A stretch of 39,751 nucleotides of DNA, from assembly GCA_022827425.1 (NCBI GenBank), contig JAJDSZ010000046.1, positions 1-39,751 of the forward strand, given 5' to 3'. Of the stretch, positions 9,782-18,263 are shown piece after piece. Under the pieces are notes generated by a model. The model was not told the origin of the DNA. It was given only the letters and a program-made list of their open reading frames with translations, and searched no databases. Numbering within the stretch: the first letter of the stretch is position 1; each line of letters begins with the position of its first letter. Source of the DNA: Pseudomonadales bacterium. GTDB lineage: Bacteria > Pseudomonadota > Gammaproteobacteria > Pseudomonadales > Pseudohongiellaceae. A program made the position numbers and the translations under genes.

Positions 9782-9826
9782 CTCGGAAGTATACTCTGAA
9801 GTGGACATTGCCGCAAAGCTTCCGAG
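9782..9826 (-). promoter_or_regulatory. Promoter inside an inverted repeat, upstream of the defence operon
   Basis: Read on the minus strand, TTGCGG (9811-9816) and TATACT (9788-9793) are separated by exactly 17 bp, a good sigma-70 promoter. The 8-bp inverted repeat CTCGGAAG (9782-9789) and CTTCCGAG (9819-9826) brackets it and overlaps the edge of the -10 box. Centre-to-centre spacing is 37 bp. Such a site could bind a dimeric repressor, plausibly the adjacent AlbA_2 regulator (inference). The expected transcription start falls within a few bases of the ATG at 9779, so the message may be leaderless. Confidence 0.55.
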
Positions 9827-9864
9827 TTGAGTCAGGCATTCTCTTTTGACACTGAATTCCCTGC

Positions 9865-9953
9865 TGTCATTCTGCGCGGAGCGAAGCGCAGTCGCAGAAT
9901 CCCAGGCCGAGCCTGCGCCAATGAGATTCTGCGACTGCGCGCAGAATGACGGG
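9865..9953. repeat. Palindromic interspersed repeat, inverted pair
   Basis: Two arms face each other. TGTCATTCTGCGCGGAG ... AGTCGCAGAATCC lies on the left (9865-9902) and GAGATTCTGCGACTGCGC ... AGAATGACGGG on the right (9923-9953). They would form a long hairpin. The same core recurs at 12739, 14397, 16736, 27826 and 29066. With the MITE-like element that follows, it fills the 363-bp gap before the next gene. Confidence 0.8.
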
Positions 9954-9999
9954 AAAGAGGTGGTCCGGCTGCTTTACCGGGGGTGTTCAAAAATGTAGT

Positions 10000-10167
10000 C
10001 TAGGAGTCTGCGCCATAGGAATTCACGGCTGCAAATCCGCTCTCATCCACGCCCCTGGCCACCCGATTTCGTTGAATATCCACCAAATATTCGCCTCAAT
10101 CGATCAGCCGGGGGCGCGGCGATAGCGAATTTTCGCTTTCGCGAGTTCCTGTGGCGCAGGCTCCTAG
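10000..10167. repeat. MITE-like element with CTAG termini, copy A
   Basis: This 168-bp element begins CTAGGAGTCTGCGCCATAGG and ends with the inverted counterpart GTGGCGCAGGCTCCTAG. The similarity of the two arms continues inward, so the whole element can fold as one imperfect hairpin. An inverted, nearly full-length copy lies at 26999-27165, and end fragments lie at 24250 and 33053. No transposase is encoded. It ends 35 bp before the GCS2 ligase gene. Confidence 0.85.
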
Positions 10168-10202
10168 CGGCCCTCGTTAGAGACGGCGGGAAAACGGGAA
10201 TA

Positions 10203-11678
10203 ATGGGTCAGGAAATTACTACCGGGCAGTTCGACAGCGCGCAGTTCGAGAAATTCGGCAAGCGGTTGCGGGCGAATCTTCGGGCGCTGGAAATGCTGCT
10301 GCAGAGGCCGGGCTTTGGCGAGGGCGAGATTACTTTTGGCGCTGAACTCGAGTTGTACATCGTCAATGCGCAGGGCCAGCCGCTGCACAAGAATCAGGAG
10401 ATCATTGCGGAACTCGACGATCCGCAGCTTACGCTTGAGCTGAACCGTTACAACCTCGAATACAACTTCAGCCCCTGCCCCATTGCCGGGCATTGCTTCC
10501 GCCATACCCAGCGCGAGGCCAGCGCGGCTATCGACAAGATCAACGCCTGCGCGGCGCGGTGGGGCGGCTCGGTTGTGCCGGTGGGAATCCTGCCCACGCT
10601 GCAGCAGTCCGACACCGGCTACGAGGCCATGACCAAGCTGCCACGTTTCGAGGCGCTGACTCGGGAGTTGACCCATATCCGGGGCGGGCCCTTTACCATC
10701 AATATCTCCGGGGACGACACCCTGCAGCTCGCCATGGATGACGTGACCCTGGAAGGCGCCAATACTTCCTTCCAGATTCATTTGCGGGTGCCGGCCGCGG
10801 AGTACGCCGAGTTTTACAATGCCGCCCAGTTGGTCACTCCCCTGGTGGTGGCGCTGGCGGCGAACTCGCCGACGCTGTTCGGCCACCGCCTGTGGCAGGA
10901 AACCCGCATTCCCCTGTTCAAGCAGTCCATCGACTGTCGCCCGCGGGATTCCATGCATCCGATTCCGGCCCGGGTGAATTTCGGCAATAACTGGATTCGC
11001 AGCGGCGCTTTCGAATTGTTCGCCGAGGCCGCCATGCTCTACCGACCGATTCTGGCCACCTGTGACGAGGAGGACTCGGTGGCGGTGGTCGAGTCCGGCG
11101 GGATACCCTCGCTGCATGAACTGCGGCTGCACCAGGGTTCGATCTGGCTCTGGAACCGCCCGGTGTACGACCCGGCGGACGGCGGCCATTTGCGCATCGA
11201 GTTCCGCGCCCTGCCGGCGGGGCCAAGCCTGGTGGACATGCTCGCCAATGCCGTGCTCGCCATTGGCCTGACCAAGGTGATGCAGGAACATATTCTCGAT
11301 CTGTTGCCGGCGATTCCCTTCAACTACTGCACGGCGAACTTCTATCGCGCCGCCCAGCGCGGCCTTGAGGCCGACCTGTTCTGGCCTTCCCGGACCCAGA
11401 TCCAGCCCGAGTATTATCCGGCGCCGGCGCTGCTGGAAAGGCTGCTGCCGAAAGTGCCGGAGAAGCTGGCCGCCATGGGCTTTCCCGAGGACGACTTCAT
11501 GCCCCTGCTCCGGGTGATCGAAGAGCGCTTCGCGGCGCGCATGACCGGCGCCCGCTGGCAGCTAGACAAGGTCGCCGAACTGCGCCGGGACATGCACAAG
11601 CGCGAGGCCCTCATCGAAATGCTCAGCCAGTACCGCGCCAACAGCGCCGCCAACATCCCGGTGGCGCAATGGAAGTAG
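10203..11678 (+). CDS. GCS2-family carboxylate-amine / glutamate-cysteine ligase
   Basis: The 491-residue protein matches the GCS2 family (the COG2170 type of ATP-dependent carboxylate-amine ligase). It shows GEITFGAELELYIVN near residues 40-55, ELNRYNLEYNFSPCP near 80, and later HLRIEFRALPAGPSLVDM around 345. Members join glutamate to an amine such as cysteine with ATP in the cytoplasm; some are not true gamma-glutamylcysteine synthetases, so the exact substrate is open. The ATG has a GGGA about 4 nt upstream. The last codons overlap the next gene by 10 nt, so ligase and hydrolase are co-translated. This pairing hints at synthesis and removal of a related amide-bonded metabolite (inference). 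Confidence 0.8.
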   Translation: MGQEITTGQFDSAQFEKFGKRLRANLRALEMLLQRPGFGEGEITFGAELELYIVNAQGQPLHKNQEIIAELDDPQLTLELNRYNLEYNFSPCPIAGHCFRHTQREASAAIDKINACAARWGGSVVPVGILPTLQQSDTGYEAMTKLPRFEALTRELTHIRGGPFTINISGDDTLQLAMDDVTLEGANTSFQIHLRVPAAEYAEFYNAAQLVTPLVVALAANSPTLFGHRLWQETRIPLFKQSIDCRPRDSMHPIPARVNFGNNWIRSGAFELFAEAAMLYRPILATCDEEDSVAVVESGGIPSLHELRLHQGSIWLWNRPVYDPADGGHLRIEFRALPAGPSLVDMLANAVLAIGLTKVMQEHILDLLPAIPFNYCTANFYRAAQRGLEADLFWPSRTQIQPEYYPAPALLERLLPKVPEKLAAMGFPEDDFMPLLRVIEERFAARMTGARWQLDKVAELRRDMHKREALIEMLSQYRANSAANIPVAQWK

Positions 11679-12721
11679 CCCGCAAGGACGCGGCGGTAGC
11701 GGCCCCCGGGCTGTTCCACCACTGGCGCGACCCGGACCCCCACGCCATCGGCGCCAGCGCGGTGGAGTTTCTGCATCGCCTGCGCGGCCCCACCTGTATC
11801 CACCTGACGGGTAACGACAGCAGCCGCTTGCGAGTGGTGGCCACGCTCCTCCACGGCAATGAACCCGGCGGCCTGTTCGCCCTCTACGAACTGCTGCGGC
11901 TCGGCCTGCGCCCGGCGGTGGACATGCTCTGTTTCATTCCCTCGGTGGATGCGGCCAAGCAGGAGCCGGGCTTTGTCTACCGGATGCTGCCCCACTGCAA
12001 GGATCTGAACCGCTGTTTCACCACGCCCTGGGGCGATACCGAAGTCGACCGGGTCGCCGGGGAAATGATGGAGCTGATCGACGCCGCCCGGCCGGAATGC
12101 GTGGTGGATGTTCACAATACTTCCGGTTCGAGCCCCTCTTTCGGCATCAGCACGGTGATGGCGCCGCAACACGCCGCGCTGATTTCCCTGTTCACCCAGC
12201 GCATGATCGTCACCGATTTGCGGCTCGGCTCGCTGATGGAGCGCACCCGGGACGACATGCCCATCATCACCATCGAATGCGGCGGCGCCGAGGACCGGGA
12301 ATCCACACTGCTTGCCGGGGAAGGCCTGACGCGGTACTTCACTTTCGAGAATGTGCTGGAGGCCAGCCAGTCCGAAATGTCGCTGGAATATTTTCATCAT
12401 CCCATGCGGCTGGAACTCGCGCCGGGCAGCGAAATCGCCTATGGCGAACACAGCCTGCTTGCGGATGGCGTAACCCTGCTGCCTTCGGTGGAGAATTACA
12501 ATTTCGGTCATGTGGGCGCCGACACCCTGCTGGGATTTGTTTCCGGCGCCCTGGCAGGCAATCTGCGGATTCGCAATGGCAATGGCGAACTGCCGGTGGC
12601 AGAGTACTTCCAGCTTGTTGAAGGGCGCCTGTATCCGAAGCGGAAACTGAAGCTGTTCATGGTTACCACCAACCCGGAAATCGCCCGCAAGGACTGCATG
12701 TTTTATCTGACCGAAGCTTGA
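11669..12721 (+). CDS. Succinylglutamate desuccinylase / aspartoacylase family zinc hydrolase
   Basis: The 350-residue protein belongs to the AstE/AspA M14-like family. Zinc ligands are visible as LLHGNEPGG (H62, E65) and VVDVHNTSG (H149), with the substrate-binding arginine in KDLNRCF (about R115) and a candidate catalytic glutamate in ITIECGG. These enzymes hydrolyse N-acyl amino acids such as N-succinylglutamate or N-acetylaspartate. No other astABCD arginine-catabolism genes lie nearby, so AstE is not assured. The ATG at 11669 lies inside the end of the ligase gene. The likely job is to release an amino acid from a product related to the upstream ligase (inference). Confidence 0.8.
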   Translation: MEVARKDAAVAAPGLFHHWRDPDPHAIGASAVEFLHRLRGPTCIHLTGNDSSRLRVVATLLHGNEPGGLFALYELLRLGLRPAVDMLCFIPSVDAAKQEPGFVYRMLPHCKDLNRCFTTPWGDTEVDRVAGEMMELIDAARPECVVDVHNTSGSSPSFGISTVMAPQHAALISLFTQRMIVTDLRLGSLMERTRDDMPIITIECGGAEDRESTLLAGEGLTRYFTFENVLEASQSEMSLEYFHHPMRLELAPGSEIAYGEHSLLADGVTLLPSVENYNFGHVGADTLLGFVSGALAGNLRIRNGNGELPVAEYFQLVEGRLYPKRKLKLFMVTTNPEIARKDCMFYLTEA

Positions 12722-12738
12722 GTTCGGTGCTTGTGTCC

Positions 12739-12874
12739 CGGGATTCTGCGACTGCGCTTCGCTCCGCGCGGAATGACGGGCGGGAGGGGATTCCGCGCAG
12801 TATGAAGCGTGCGAGGGTTCCGCAACATGACGCCCTCTCCCGTCATCCTGCGCGCAGTCGCAGGATATCCCTGG
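12739..12874. repeat. Palindromic interspersed repeat, two arms
   Basis: The arm GGATTCTGCGACTGCGC ... GGAATGACGGG (12740-12780) and a second arm CGTCATCCTGCGCGCAGTCG (12841-12860 and onwards) occupy the first half of the 370-bp gap between the hydrolase and pit. The rest of the gap, 12875-13091, holds only a short GGCCGGAC/GTCGGGCC hairpin near 12993-13012 and no gene that I can support. Confidence 0.75.
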
Positions 12875-13091
12875 AATGTACACTTCCTGAAATGCCCGGA
12901 GCCGAAGCCGCAGCGTCACGGCGGGTCGCGGAATCTCCCCGGAACGGATGCTCGCCGCCGGTTCTTTACAGCACTGTAATAAAAATCTCCGGCCGGACTA
13001 TGGTCGGGCCGGGTCATCGGTGATTTAATACCGCCGGGGCGAATGCCTCCCGCGACCAAGGGGATTTTCCAACCGTTTCCAAAGGGCTCTC

Positions 13092-14363
13092 ATGTCTGAA
13101 GTCATCGCGCAGTACGGCACGATTTTTCTCGCCATGGCCGTGATTTTCGGCTTTTTCATGGCCTGGGGCGTGGGCGCCAACGATGTGGCCAACGCCATGG
13201 GCACCTCGGTGGGCGCCCGGGCAATCACCATCAGGCAGGCCATCCTCATCGCCATGGTGTTCGAGTTCGCCGGGGCCTATCTGGCGGGAGGCGAGGTAAC
13301 CGAGACCGTCCGCAGCGGCATTATCGATCTGGAAGGCGCCGGGCTGGAGGAAAACCCGGAATTGCTGGTGTACGGAATGCTTTCCTCGCTGCTGGCGGCG
13401 GGGGTCTGGCTGCTGGTGGCGTCCTGGCGCGGCTGGCCGGTTTCCACCACGCATTCCATCGTGGGGGCCATCATCGGCTTCGCGGCGGCGGGCATTTCCC
13501 TGGATTCGGTCATGTGGGGCGAAGTGGCCGCCATTGCCTCAAGCTGGGTGGTGTCGCCGGTGTTCTCCGGCGTCATCGCCCTGGTTCTTTTTCTCAGCGT
13601 GCAGAAACTGGTGCTCGACACCGACGATCCACTCGCCAATGCGCGGCGCTATGTGCCCTGGTACATCTTCCTGGTGGGATTCATCATCTCGCTGATGACC
13701 ATGATCAAGGGCCTGAGCCAGACCAGCCTCGAATTCAACTTCGTCCAGACCGCCCTGGTGGCGGTCAGCGTGGGTCTGGTCACCATGGGGCTTGGGGTCC
13801 TGCTGCTGCGGCGGCTGGCGCTGGACGCGCCCGGGGGCGGCCATGAACTCGACAAGCTGGAGAAGGTGTTCGGCGTGCTGATGGTGTTCACCGCCTGTTC
13901 CATGGCCTTCGCCCACGGTTCCAACGATGTGGCCAACGCCATCGGCCCGCTGGCGGCGGTGGTGGGCGTGGTGGAAACCGGCGGCATATTCGCCCGGGAA
14001 TCCTCGGTGCCCGAGTGGATTCTGCTGCTGGGCGGCGCCGGAATTGTGATGGGTCTGGCAACCTGGGGCTACCGGGTCATCATGACCATCGGCCGCAAGA
14101 TCACCCACCTCACCCCGAGCCGCGGATTCGCCGCCGAACTTGCCGCGGCCACTACCGTGGTGATCGCATCCGGCACGGGCATTCCGGTGTCCACGACCCA
14201 CACCCTGGTGGGCGCCGTGCTCGGCGTGGGGCTCGCCAAGGGCATCAGCGCGCTGAATCTCGGCGTGGTGGGCCGCATCGTGCTGTCCTGGCTGATCACC
14301 CTGCCCGTGGGCGCCGTGCTGTCGATTCTGTTCTTCTTCCTGTTTCGGGCGGTATTTGCCTGA
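13092..14363 (+). CDS. pit: Pit-family inorganic phosphate transporter
   Basis: The 423-residue membrane protein has about ten hydrophobic segments. The duplicated PiT signature appears as GANDVANAMGTSVGARAIT near residue 30 and GSNDVANAIGPLAAV near 275. Each half also contains a PVSTTH motif (WPVSTTHSIVGA near 118 and IPVSTTHTLVGA near 365), as expected for the inverted repeat fold. Pit proteins take up metal-phosphate driven by the proton gradient (some relatives use sodium) across the inner membrane. No phoU-like DUF47 gene precedes it, although many pit genes have one. It is flanked on both sides by palindromic repeats and converges with the acylase gene. Confidence 0.93.
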   Translation: MSEVIAQYGTIFLAMAVIFGFFMAWGVGANDVANAMGTSVGARAITIRQAILIAMVFEFAGAYLAGGEVTETVRSGIIDLEGAGLEENPELLVYGMLSSLLAAGVWLLVASWRGWPVSTTHSIVGAIIGFAAAGISLDSVMWGEVAAIASSWVVSPVFSGVIALVLFLSVQKLVLDTDDPLANARRYVPWYIFLVGFIISLMTMIKGLSQTSLEFNFVQTALVAVSVGLVTMGLGVLLLRRLALDAPGGGHELDKLEKVFGVLMVFTACSMAFAHGSNDVANAIGPLAAVVGVVETGGIFARESSVPEWILLLGGAGIVMGLATWGYRVIMTIGRKITHLTPSRGFAAELAAATTVVIASGTGIPVSTTHTLVGAVLGVGLAKGISALNLGVVGRIVLSWLITLPVGAVLSILFFFLFRAVFA

Positions 14364-14396
14364 ATCAGGAAGATTTTTTCTGCGCGGAGCATCCCC

Positions 14397-14443
14397 CTCC
14401 CGTCATTCCGCGGGAAGCGAAGCGTAGTCGCAGAATGACGGGA
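14397..14443. repeat. Palindromic repeat between convergent genes
   Basis: CCCGTCATTCCGCGGGAAG at the left and CGCAGAATGACGGG at the right form an inverted repeat between the pit stop (14363) and the acylase stop (14459). It could serve as a hairpin at the end of both transcripts, but no T-run follows on either strand, so a terminator call would be inference only. Confidence 0.7.
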
Positions 14444-14458
14444 CGCTCCAAACCCGAT

Positions 14459-16654
14459 TCAGTAACGGGCCTCGAGTTCGGTGCGGGATTCGATGTTTCC
14501 GGCCAAGTCCTCCGGCAGCCACCAGCTTGGTTTGAGTTCCCGGTTGGCGAATACGGTTTCCGCCTGATCGCTGTAGTGCGGCGAATCCGGACGGTCTGAC
14601 TGGCCCGTGGGAAGATAAATCCAACTCTGGATCGGCTCTGACAACACCACGATCTGGGTGGAAGTCTGCCCGCGCTCCCCGAAGTGTTCGTGATTGTCAT
14701 TGGGGGCGCCATAGCCCATGGTGCGCAGGGTGGTGAGCCCGAGATGGTCTCCGCCACCGCCTCCCACGGGCCAGCCGACGCTGTCGCGACCGGTCTTGAA
14801 GACCCTTCCCCAAGGCTGGGCGGTAGCGCCGAGTTGGGTCCGCATGGCGTCAAGCCCCGCAAGCCAGGCTTGGCGCACCGCGCCAAGTTGCGCATCGCTG
14901 AGGGCAACGTCGCGAGGTTCGCGTTGTTCGACTATGGCGTAGTGGTCATCGACGATTTCACGAATCCCCGAACCCGCCTCGCTTTCATCCAGCGCCGTGC
15001 GCCAGTAGTAGTATTTCAGAGCCGCCGTGCTGTCCCGGGTAATCTGGCCGTCCCAGCCGAGCAACTCGGTCAATTCGTCCGACTCGGGAGCGTTGGTCCG
15101 CCCCAGAACTTCGAGCCAACGCTGGTAACCATAGGGCTGCACGTCCACTGCGTAAGCCAGGGCTTCTTGGACGGTGACATCGCTGTCCTGGCTCAGCAAT
15201 TCGATCGCCCGGGCGCCGCGCTGGTTGGTCCAGCCGTCCCGGGATGGGCCGTAGTCGGCGCTGGAAAACAGGTAATCGGGCTGGGCGTCGAGGGAGAACG
15301 GCGAATCCGGAATCATGGCGTCCGGCGGAATGTTGCAGTTTTGGATATAGCCCGCATCCGGATTGAGCACCTGCAAATGATCCTCCGCCGGATGAAATCC
15401 CCGCCATTCGGTGGCCGAAATGTTGCCATCCACCGGAAGCGACCAGTCGTAGGCCAGATCGCGCACGGGAACGCGGCCTGTGCGCTGGTAATAGATGTTG
15501 CCGCCGGTATCGGCCACCATCACGTTCTGGGGAAACATCGACAGGGTCTCGCAGGCGGCCATGGCGCCGGTGTAGTCTTCCGCGAAGTTGAGCCGCTCCC
15601 AGGCGCGATTGCGGTTGGTGTCCGAGTCGTAGGCGATACGCGCGGCCCAGGCGACGCCTTCGTCCCGGGCGATGATGGGACCGTGGTGCGATGCCTCCCA
15701 GACGAATTCGCGAGCGCTGCCGTCGGGGAAAGTGAAGCTGACCGGGGTCTGTTCAATCTCGCGCCATTCCTCGTCGAAGCGGTAGCGACCGGGATCCTCG
15801 GGGTCGAGTTCGATGCGGTAGACATCGGCGGTATCGGGGCCGCCGGTGGTCATCGCCCAGGCCAGGTTTTCGTTGTGCCCGAGGCCGATATAGGGAGAGC
15901 CGGGAAGGCCCACGCCGCTGCCGCGCCAGTCGCCGGCGTGGATGCGCATTTCCCAGAAACGGCTGACGCCGAACCAGCCCAGATGCGGGTCGATCAGCAA
16001 AATCGCGTGGCCGTCGGCGGTGCGCGAGGGGCTGATCGCCCATTGATTGGAAGCGCGCCGCCCGGTGATGAAATCCGGGTTGACGCCGCTGCGGCGCAGG
16101 TCGCCCATGGCTTCGTCAATGGACCAGTTGTAGAGAAACATGCGACCGAAGGCGTCGATCATTGCCGGCGTCACCGCGGGATGGCGCCACCAGGGCGGGA
16201 CGTCATCCGGATGGGCGGCGTAGTAGTCGCTGATGCCATTGGCGAAAGCGGTCAGGCGGGTGCGCTCGGCCGCGGTCATGTTGGCAACGGTCTGTTCGGC
16301 AAAGCGCACATGGCCGAACATATGCGAGATCAGCGAAGTCCGCACGCCCGCCTCGCCGGCGATTTCAGTCAGTTCGCCCAGGGCGATCTTGAGGTTCATC
16401 AGCAGTTGCGCGGGCCGGTCCTCGGCCTGGGCCCAACCCTGGGCATACAGCCCCGCCTCCACGCTGGGCGCATAGATATGCGGAACGCCAAAGCTGTCGC
16501 GATAGATTACGGTCCTGCCCGCATCCTCGCCCTGCCCCGGCAGCGCCGTGATTTCGGTCCGGGCGCCCCGGGGAATCTCCAGGGATGTCGCCGGCGCAGG
16601 ACGGTCGCAGGCCGCAAGAAACATGACTCCCAGAGAGACAATCAACATTCTCAT
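14459..16654 (-). CDS. Lipoprotein penicillin / acyl-homoserine-lactone acylase (S45)
   Basis: The 731-residue protein is an Ntn-hydrolase of family S45. It begins with a lipoprotein signal, MRMLIVSLGVMFLAAC, with lipobox LAAC and Cys16. The small chain contains IYRDSFGVPHIYA and YAQGWAQAEDRPAQLL. Self-cleavage would expose Ser202 in GRRASNQWAISPSR, followed by LLIDPHLGW. The C-terminal chain contains the GGGGDHLGLTTLR region. Relatives include penicillin G acylase, PvdQ and QuiP, which remove acyl chains from beta-lactams or homoserine lactones in the periplasm; the substrate cannot be read from sequence. I chose the ATG at 16654 for its signal peptide and GGGAAGTG ribosome site. The frame extends to 17008, but that extension is repeat DNA. 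Confidence 0.88.
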   Translation of the reverse strand: MRMLIVSLGVMFLAACDRPAPATSLEIPRGARTEITALPGQGEDAGRTVIYRDSFGVPHIYAPSVEAGLYAQGWAQAEDRPAQLLMNLKIALGELTEIAGEAGVRTSLISHMFGHVRFAEQTVANMTAAERTRLTAFANGISDYYAAHPDDVPPWWRHPAVTPAMIDAFGRMFLYNWSIDEAMGDLRRSGVNPDFITGRRASNQWAISPSRTADGHAILLIDPHLGWFGVSRFWEMRIHAGDWRGSGVGLPGSPYIGLGHNENLAWAMTTGGPDTADVYRIELDPEDPGRYRFDEEWREIEQTPVSFTFPDGSAREFVWEASHHGPIIARDEGVAWAARIAYDSDTNRNRAWERLNFAEDYTGAMAACETLSMFPQNVMVADTGGNIYYQRTGRVPVRDLAYDWSLPVDGNISATEWRGFHPAEDHLQVLNPDAGYIQNCNIPPDAMIPDSPFSLDAQPDYLFSSADYGPSRDGWTNQRGARAIELLSQDSDVTVQEALAYAVDVQPYGYQRWLEVLGRTNAPESDELTELLGWDGQITRDSTAALKYYYWRTALDESEAGSGIREIVDDHYAIVEQREPRDVALSDAQLGAVRQAWLAGLDAMRTQLGATAQPWGRVFKTGRDSVGWPVGGGGGDHLGLTTLRTMGYGAPNDNHEHFGERGQTSTQIVVLSEPIQSWIYLPTGQSDRPDSPHYSDQAETVFANRELKPSWWLPEDLAGNIESRTELEARY

Positions 16655-16735
16655 GATTTCACTTCCCGATCCTTGTTTCGTTGCCCGCAGAGTAAGGCCC
16701 GGCGGCCCATCATTCAAGCGAGTGAGATGTTTTCC

Positions 16736-16922
16736 AGCAATTCCCATTACGGCAATGGGCACGCTCACATCAGTCATCCTGCGTGCAATCGCAGAATCTG
16801 ATTGCGTGGCCACTGCGAGAGATTCTGCGACTACGCTTCGCTTCGCGCGGAATGACGCAGGGGGAAGGGCTTCGTTTCGCGCGGAATGACATGAAGGTTG
16901 GAGCGCCATAATGAGAATGGCC
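16736..16922. repeat. Repeat element with outer inverted ends, copy 1
   Basis: Outer ends AATTCCCATTACGGCAATG (left) and GCGCCATAATGAGAATGG (right) are imperfect inverted repeats. Between them lie GTCATCCTGCG and GAGATTCTGCGACTACGC palindromic arms, plus an extra duplicated end, CGTTTCGCGCGGAATGAC. The copy at 29066-29221 shares the same order. It fills most of the 419-bp gap between the acylase and the FabH-like gene. Confidence 0.75.
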
Positions 16923-17073
16923 AGACTGGCCGGGCTTGTATTCATCGGAATGAAAATCAAGTAAGCTTCGCGGGTTACAAAACCTTTCCGGCAATGCGGG
17001 GTCGGCACATGGCGGTTCTTGCCGGCCCCGGATTAGCCGGACTGCTTGCGGGACGCGGGACAGGAGCAAATTG

Positions 17074-18210
17074 ATGTATCACGCCGAGATCACCGGCTGG
17101 GGCATGTGTGTGCCGCCGGCGAGACTCACCAATCACGATCTGGCCACTTTTCTCGACACTTCCGATGAATGGATCGTCACCCGGTCCGGCATCCGGGAGC
17201 GGCGCGTCAGTCACGTCAATTTTTCCGAACTCGGCCTCGTTTCCGCCCGGCGCGCCCTCGCCGCGGCCGACATGGACCCGGCCGAGCTTGACCTGATCAT
17301 GCTGGCCAGCCTGACCAATGACAGCTACTGCCCCAATACCGCCGCCATCATCCAGGACGAACTCGGCGCCCGCAAGGCGGCGGCGGTGGACATCAACACC
17401 GCCTGCACCGGCTTTCTCTACGGCATGCACCTGTGCCGGGGCCTGATCGCCACCGGCCAGCACCGCAAGATCCTGCTCATCGGCGGCGAATACATCACCC
17501 ACTATCTGAACTGGAGCCAGCGCAACTCGGCGATTCTGTTCGGCGACGCCTGCGGCGCGGCGATTATCGAGCCCAGCGAGAAACCCGTCGGGCTGCTGGC
17601 CTCGCGCATCGGCTGCGAGGCCGACGCCAAAAACGCCATCCAGATCACCAATTTCGGCTCGGCCTACGAACGCCTCACCGATGACTTTCTCTATGTGGAA
17701 TGGAATTTCGACGGCCGCGAGGTATTCAAGCGCGCCGTGCGCAGCATGGCCCAGGCCTGCATCGATGTGCTGGAGGAGGCCAATGTCGCCATTGACGATG
17801 TGGCCCTTGTCGTGCCGCATCAGGCCAACAAGCGCATTCTCGACGCCCTCGCCGCACGCCTCGGCGTCCCGGAGGAAAAGGTCATGATCAATGTGGACAA
17901 GTACGGCAATACCTCGGCGGGCACCATTCCCGTGGCGCTCGCCGAAGCGCTGGACCAGGGCCGCATCCAGCCGGGGGACTATGTGCTGTCGGCGGCTTTC
18001 GGCGCCGGCCTGACCTGGGCCGCGGGCCTGATTCGCTGGGGCGAGCGGGTTACGCCGCTCAAAACCAGCGACGCCGAACTGCCGCCCTGCGACAAGACCG
18101 CCCTGGAACTGCTGGCGCCGCATATCCGGCGCTATCAGCGCCATGCCGAACGCAAGAACGGCGCCGCCGCGGAAGCGGACGCCGCGTCGGCCGAAACTCC
18201 CTTGATCTGA
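17074..18210 (+). CDS. FabH-like 3-oxoacyl-ACP synthase III
   Basis: The 378-residue thiolase-fold enzyme has the FabH catalytic triad. Cys111 lies in DINTACTGF, His249 in VVPHQANKRI and Asn279 in DKYGNTSAGT; GDACGAAII is the glycine-rich loop. FabH enzymes condense an acyl-CoA with malonyl-ACP. The protein is longer than the ~317-residue E. coli FabH, with a ~50-residue charged, Ala-rich tail, and resembles the longer FabH2-type enzymes. No fab genes surround it, so it may make a special lipid or signal rather than serve bulk fatty acid synthesis (inference). The ATG at 17074 has GGAG 8 nt upstream; a TTG directly before it is the alternative. Confidence 0.88.
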   Translation: MYHAEITGWGMCVPPARLTNHDLATFLDTSDEWIVTRSGIRERRVSHVNFSELGLVSARRALAAADMDPAELDLIMLASLTNDSYCPNTAAIIQDELGARKAAAVDINTACTGFLYGMHLCRGLIATGQHRKILLIGGEYITHYLNWSQRNSAILFGDACGAAIIEPSEKPVGLLASRIGCEADAKNAIQITNFGSAYERLTDDFLYVEWNFDGREVFKRAVRSMAQACIDVLEEANVAIDDVALVVPHQANKRILDALAARLGVPEEKVMINVDKYGNTSAGTIPVALAEALDQGRIQPGDYVLSAAFGAGLTWAAGLIRWGERVTPLKTSDAELPPCDKTALELLAPHIRRYQRHAERKNGAAAEADAASAETPLI

Positions 18211-18263
18211 GTGAACCCGGCGCCCTATCTGAATCGAATGCAACAAGCGGGAATCAAGCCGCC

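Noticed and set aside
12718..13023. 101-codon frame after the hydrolase gene
   Set aside because: Encoded by palindromic repeat DNA (RDSATALRSARND-type text); not a real gene.
14684..16801. 705-codon plus-strand frame
   Set aside because: It lies opposite the S45 acylase, which has clear catalytic motifs; this is a GC-rich shadow.
16655..17008. Longer N-terminus for the acylase
   Set aside because: The extra 118 codons run through repeat DNA and would bury the lipoprotein signal.
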